Assembly: GCA_038998365.1 (NCBI GenBank) | Contig: JAVZHJ010000019.1 | Location: 1 to 13,727, forward strand | Reading direction: 5' to 3' | Length of the DNA: 13,727 nucleotides | Origin: JAVZGQ01 sp038998365 | Lineage (GTDB): Archaea; Aenigmatarchaeota; Aenigmatarchaeia; CG10238-14; SCSR01 | Shown here: piece after piece, positions 13,501 through 13,727 of the stretch | Position numbering within the stretch: the stretch's first letter is position 1 | Layout: every line of letters starts with the position of its first letter | Position numbers and translations under genes: made by a program | The notes under the pieces: generated by a model | Databases searched by the model: none | What the model was told of the DNA's origin: nothing | Seen by the model: the letters and a program-made list of their open reading frames with translations, nothing else

Positions 13501-13727
13501 GGCTTTTACGCATACAAAATTCGTACCATCATGGAAGAATCCTATGTTATTTTTATAAACATCTTCTGCTAGTTCATCATAGTTTCCATCTGAAGGAAGC
13601 ATATCACCAATAACAAGGAATGGGTCATTATCGTCACATCTCCCATAACCAGCAGCACCCACATAATATTTAGCAATCTCTATGTTTGAGCAGTCGTCTT
13701 CTGTGTGAGCCGTGAGGTTGAAAATCA
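7540..13727 (-). CDS. Giant Ig-like repeat cell-surface protein with C-terminal membrane anchor (N-terminus outside window)
   Basis: At least 2061 residues. The frame stays open through the right edge; the visible upstream part (IFNLTAHTEDDCSNIEIAKYYVGAAG, read in pieces) continues the first Ig-like module, so the GTG at 13662 is not the start. In order there are two N-terminal modules (13727-13066), module R0 (13065-12661), eight related modules R1-R8 (12660-9496), further Ig-like modules (9495 to about 8227), a fibronectin-III-like module (about 8226-7900), a Thr/Pro/Gly stalk (about 7900-7700), and a TGLIT motif with membrane helix and a very basic cytoplasmic tail (7692-7543). Modules end in V-D-x-K-P-P and share C-S-D-Q-Q-P-H-P-V and W-Y-C-V-D-A-L-G-N. 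Numerous N-x-S/T sequons are present. The likely role is adhesion or a surface stalk, inferred from architecture. No enzymatic motif was seen. Confidence 0.92.
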   Translation of the reverse strand, partial: IFNLTAHTEDDCSNIEIAKYYVGAAGYGRCDDNDPFLVIGDMLPSDGNYDELAEDVYKNNIGFFHDGTNFVCVKAKDVEGNWGNCACVYFETDIEPPECPYNIYLDNVPNPREYLVCGNNPWLNATVCDDESPIQGGEYFIDWNFSSGIPAPWSGNWMNTLYNFTFNGLICSIIGAEVNITNLSDGTHYINLRGKDIVENWGKMIECGQNISFIKDTLPPQTTKTLNSAGGISHECTQEEINEANLPQGIQLTDGCQFVKPGTQIVLHAEDPDPQQTGEHAGNTRIHYLVWYKVNPEDEWTLETPDQAGIGEPNENITINLVKGSYHLVKYWAVDACGQEEAPHYELDIVDNKPPILTKEIGDPKIPVGTGEWYITQNTMITLNCVDDSPHPSDHVTIYYRYKVDDGEYTDWITYTGPFHFTEDSLHTLEYKCVDILGNLAGPYVEYDYVDSVPPTTAKTYGQPLVEGQGGYPKWINSSTPITLTATDGGEICAVGVDKIYWRNTVVDDSYCSDPNTYCQPIHSYESEGWNEYTGPFYKTEQSCHMIEYYSVDLLGNREQIKAQCVFVENTPPVSQKTLGTPKYECTEEEKLQYGINDCWFMTDETPIELSCSDQQPHPVDDVKIHYKIEWKMSWEDNWQTVKEETVGNYIKFYYEDLPNYESFHRLTWYCVDALGNKEQEHVELDIVDTKPPVSTKSIGEPKHECTQSEQSAYYSGLPNPTDGCYFITQQTPITLSCSDQQPHPVNHVKIYYKDWVVGQQEPEWTIVNSEQVTITKTQDSAHILKWYCVDELGNKEQLHTEYDVVDTKPPIITKTIIGSSYGNCPPEASQVSFLHTDNFEGVDNTTGLSTTDNVVNLGKSTLSILSGHGAVTGFKNGGLGNLTHRGTRGLGVYPGEIDEVDDPEKIEITFDRAYAIDYIELRSLYAGECNGGEKAHIRYYLNENLVGSEDPVGVQTGGNGIWSKSYMMPIVVDKIIFYAEKDGCSEFAVAKIGLIDECYIDGSTTIHVEATDPEPHPVNHVTCDWDYTVTDGEKQGQGQTGITPPFNITFPEESIHVLTITCRDALGNSVTDLETFIVDKTPPTTTKTYGTPLITTDGGYPKWITSQTPITLTVEDTGPHKSGIKATYYRVTLVSDDFCVSQAACEEAVGSGTWLTYTEPFTIKDDSCHLIEYYSVDNVDKAEQIKRQCVYVDNKAPISDKTIGEPKVECTEEICDWYVTQQTEINLTCSDQDPHPVNKVKIYYKIDWKENWNDPWQEGQWQENSNFVSIKYSQDSFHKLTWYCVDALGNKEQDHVEIDVVDTKPPETTKTVGKPQYPCGENCLYITSDTEITLSCSDQQPHPVDQVKIYYRYYLDETEPPEFTMVEGDKVTFKIPEDCKHIVEYYCIDALGNEEQMKSEIDNVDNKPPEIKVWVSDCAVRCGKTVKIYANVSDEKVGVKKVNITIHKGCVSTYKYQIDLVYNPETGLYEGNWTPPCWGLQEGTYYIDVEAVDHLGNKAFLDNGAFVNLDNTNPSVYDVFIGKLWIGYGDTFYVDAELRDNSLTSEYKEVCEIPYCYVKIVDNAGKVGYLQGKLEYDGNIRKCAGFVTVNDTFYEAHAELWVVAYDAADNKDYAKYEDFIGIDNAKVSEITGIDGSVWYEAGQWIYDVVATVDSSKFSAVKSCSVDVSGLSAEHTLTPEGNQCKGDIRIPVGISEGTKKLTITIITINDKTVSASVNIRIDNTPPTKTIFQPVPAYYSTVLPINVSVVDELSGVDDSKVYFNITHKECILFWCWDVNDISDILDNSNKPFYNYTVNITSLEEGVKYSLSITACDNLDHCIDPSVEFMIDRTPPTWPSGSKLTVSYSPYDKDGNVTLSWPVASDNLSGLDHYNIYVYNSTGELILSDSTNQTSYEIYDLSDGNYTFNVTAVDKAQPEGNENSGLVGSTTVNRSCEVDVTCKNPTTTTTVRTGGGGGGIGGFILPQPTTTIQPAPTTTIQSAQPTQEITTTTQPEVVPEETTTTTLPEGFTFTGLITLVAENVTYQLLIALVVIALLLFIFRHRLRSKKGQATFKVRRKKKR
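9496..11292 (-). repeat. Second copy of the four-module Ig-like block (R5-R8)
   Basis: R5 (11292-10474), R6 (10473-10132), R7 (10131-9805) and R8 (9804-9496) match R1-R4 in order. R6 shares GGYPKWI-x-S-x-TPITLT and IEYYSVD with R2. R7 shares KVECTEE, KIDWKENW and FHKLTWYCVDALGNKEQ with R3. R8 shares ITLSCSDQQPHPV with R4. R5 carries an extra 165-residue domain (11232-10738). Confidence 0.8.
10738..11232 (-). other. Inserted jelly-roll-like domain within module R5
   Basis: About 165 residues from VSFLHTDNFEG to KIGLI interrupt an Ig-like module. They contain RGLGVYPGEIDEVDD, KIEITFDRAYAIDYIELRSL, a GIWSKSYMMP turn and VDKIIFYAE. This pattern of a GLGV turn, an acidic loop and paired strands resembles the beta-sandwich domains of PEP-CTERM-type exported proteins and some carbohydrate-binding modules. 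The flanking Ig halves (IITKTIIG before; CYIDGSTTIHVEATD to ITCRDALGN after) join cleanly if the insert is removed. Binding function is a guess. Confidence 0.65.
11293..12660 (-). repeat. First copy of the four-module Ig-like block (R1-R4)
   Basis: Modules R1 (12660-12361), R2 (12360-12007), R3 (12006-11647) and R4 (11646-11293) are 100, 118, 120 and 118 residues. Each starts after P-P with T-K-x-x-G-x-P-like residues and ends with V-D-x-x-P-P or E-N-T-P-P. The block corresponds module by module to R5-R8. Confidence 0.8.

Noticed and set aside
13660..13662. GTG as start codon of the giant surface protein
   Set aside because: The frame is open upstream to the window edge and those residues belong to the same Ig-like module. 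There is no signal peptide after the GTG.

Overview
The window looks like a piece of an archaeal genome of low G+C content, most likely from the DPANN group. This is an inference from several sequence traits. TTTAAA/TTTAAATA boxes lie about 25-33 nt before several start codons, leaving little or no room for an mRNA leader. There is a stand-alone NFACT-R (DUF814) protein, an ATP-cone/Mrr-like nuclease/helix-hairpin-helix protein, an ScpB without a neighbouring ScpA, and a set of secreted proteins with Thr/Pro stalks and C-terminal membrane anchors. No rRNA, tRNA, CRISPR array or insertion sequence was seen.

Left part (1-4893): small housekeeping and accessory genes in both directions. A methyltransferase gene cut off by the left edge (+) converges on a hypothetical gene. 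On the minus strand, read right to left, come a possible winged-helix protein, ScpB, an AAA/DUF4143 ATPase, the stand-alone NFACT-R protein and a 136-residue hypothetical. On the plus strand are a Lys/Glu-rich hypothetical of 101 residues and the ATP-cone nuclease. The ATPase gene is visibly poorer in G+C than ScpB, and its TATA box sits inside a perfect 11-bp inverted repeat.

Right part (4844-13727): a one-directional minus-strand cluster of envelope proteins. In transcription order it holds (i) a giant Ig-like repeat protein, at least 2061 residues and open at the right edge; (ii) a NosD-like beta-helix protein; (iii) a subtilisin-like protease whose last 30 residues have a six-cysteine knottin-like pattern; and (iv) a small DUF5652-like membrane protein that starts on a GTG overlapping the protease stop codon. 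The giant protein and the beta-helix protein end in the same TGL(I/V)T-x7-YQ motif plus membrane helix. The protease shares the Thr-rich linker style but has no anchor. Together the set suggests a cell-surface adhesion and processing module. This would fit an organism that attaches to other cells, but no partner or substrate can be read from the sequence.

The most striking structure is inside the giant gene. Eight consecutive Ig-like modules form two copies of a four-module block, and the second copy carries an inserted 165-residue jelly-roll-like domain. Part of the duplicated DNA is still identical over 41 bp, and module cysteines come and go in pairs.
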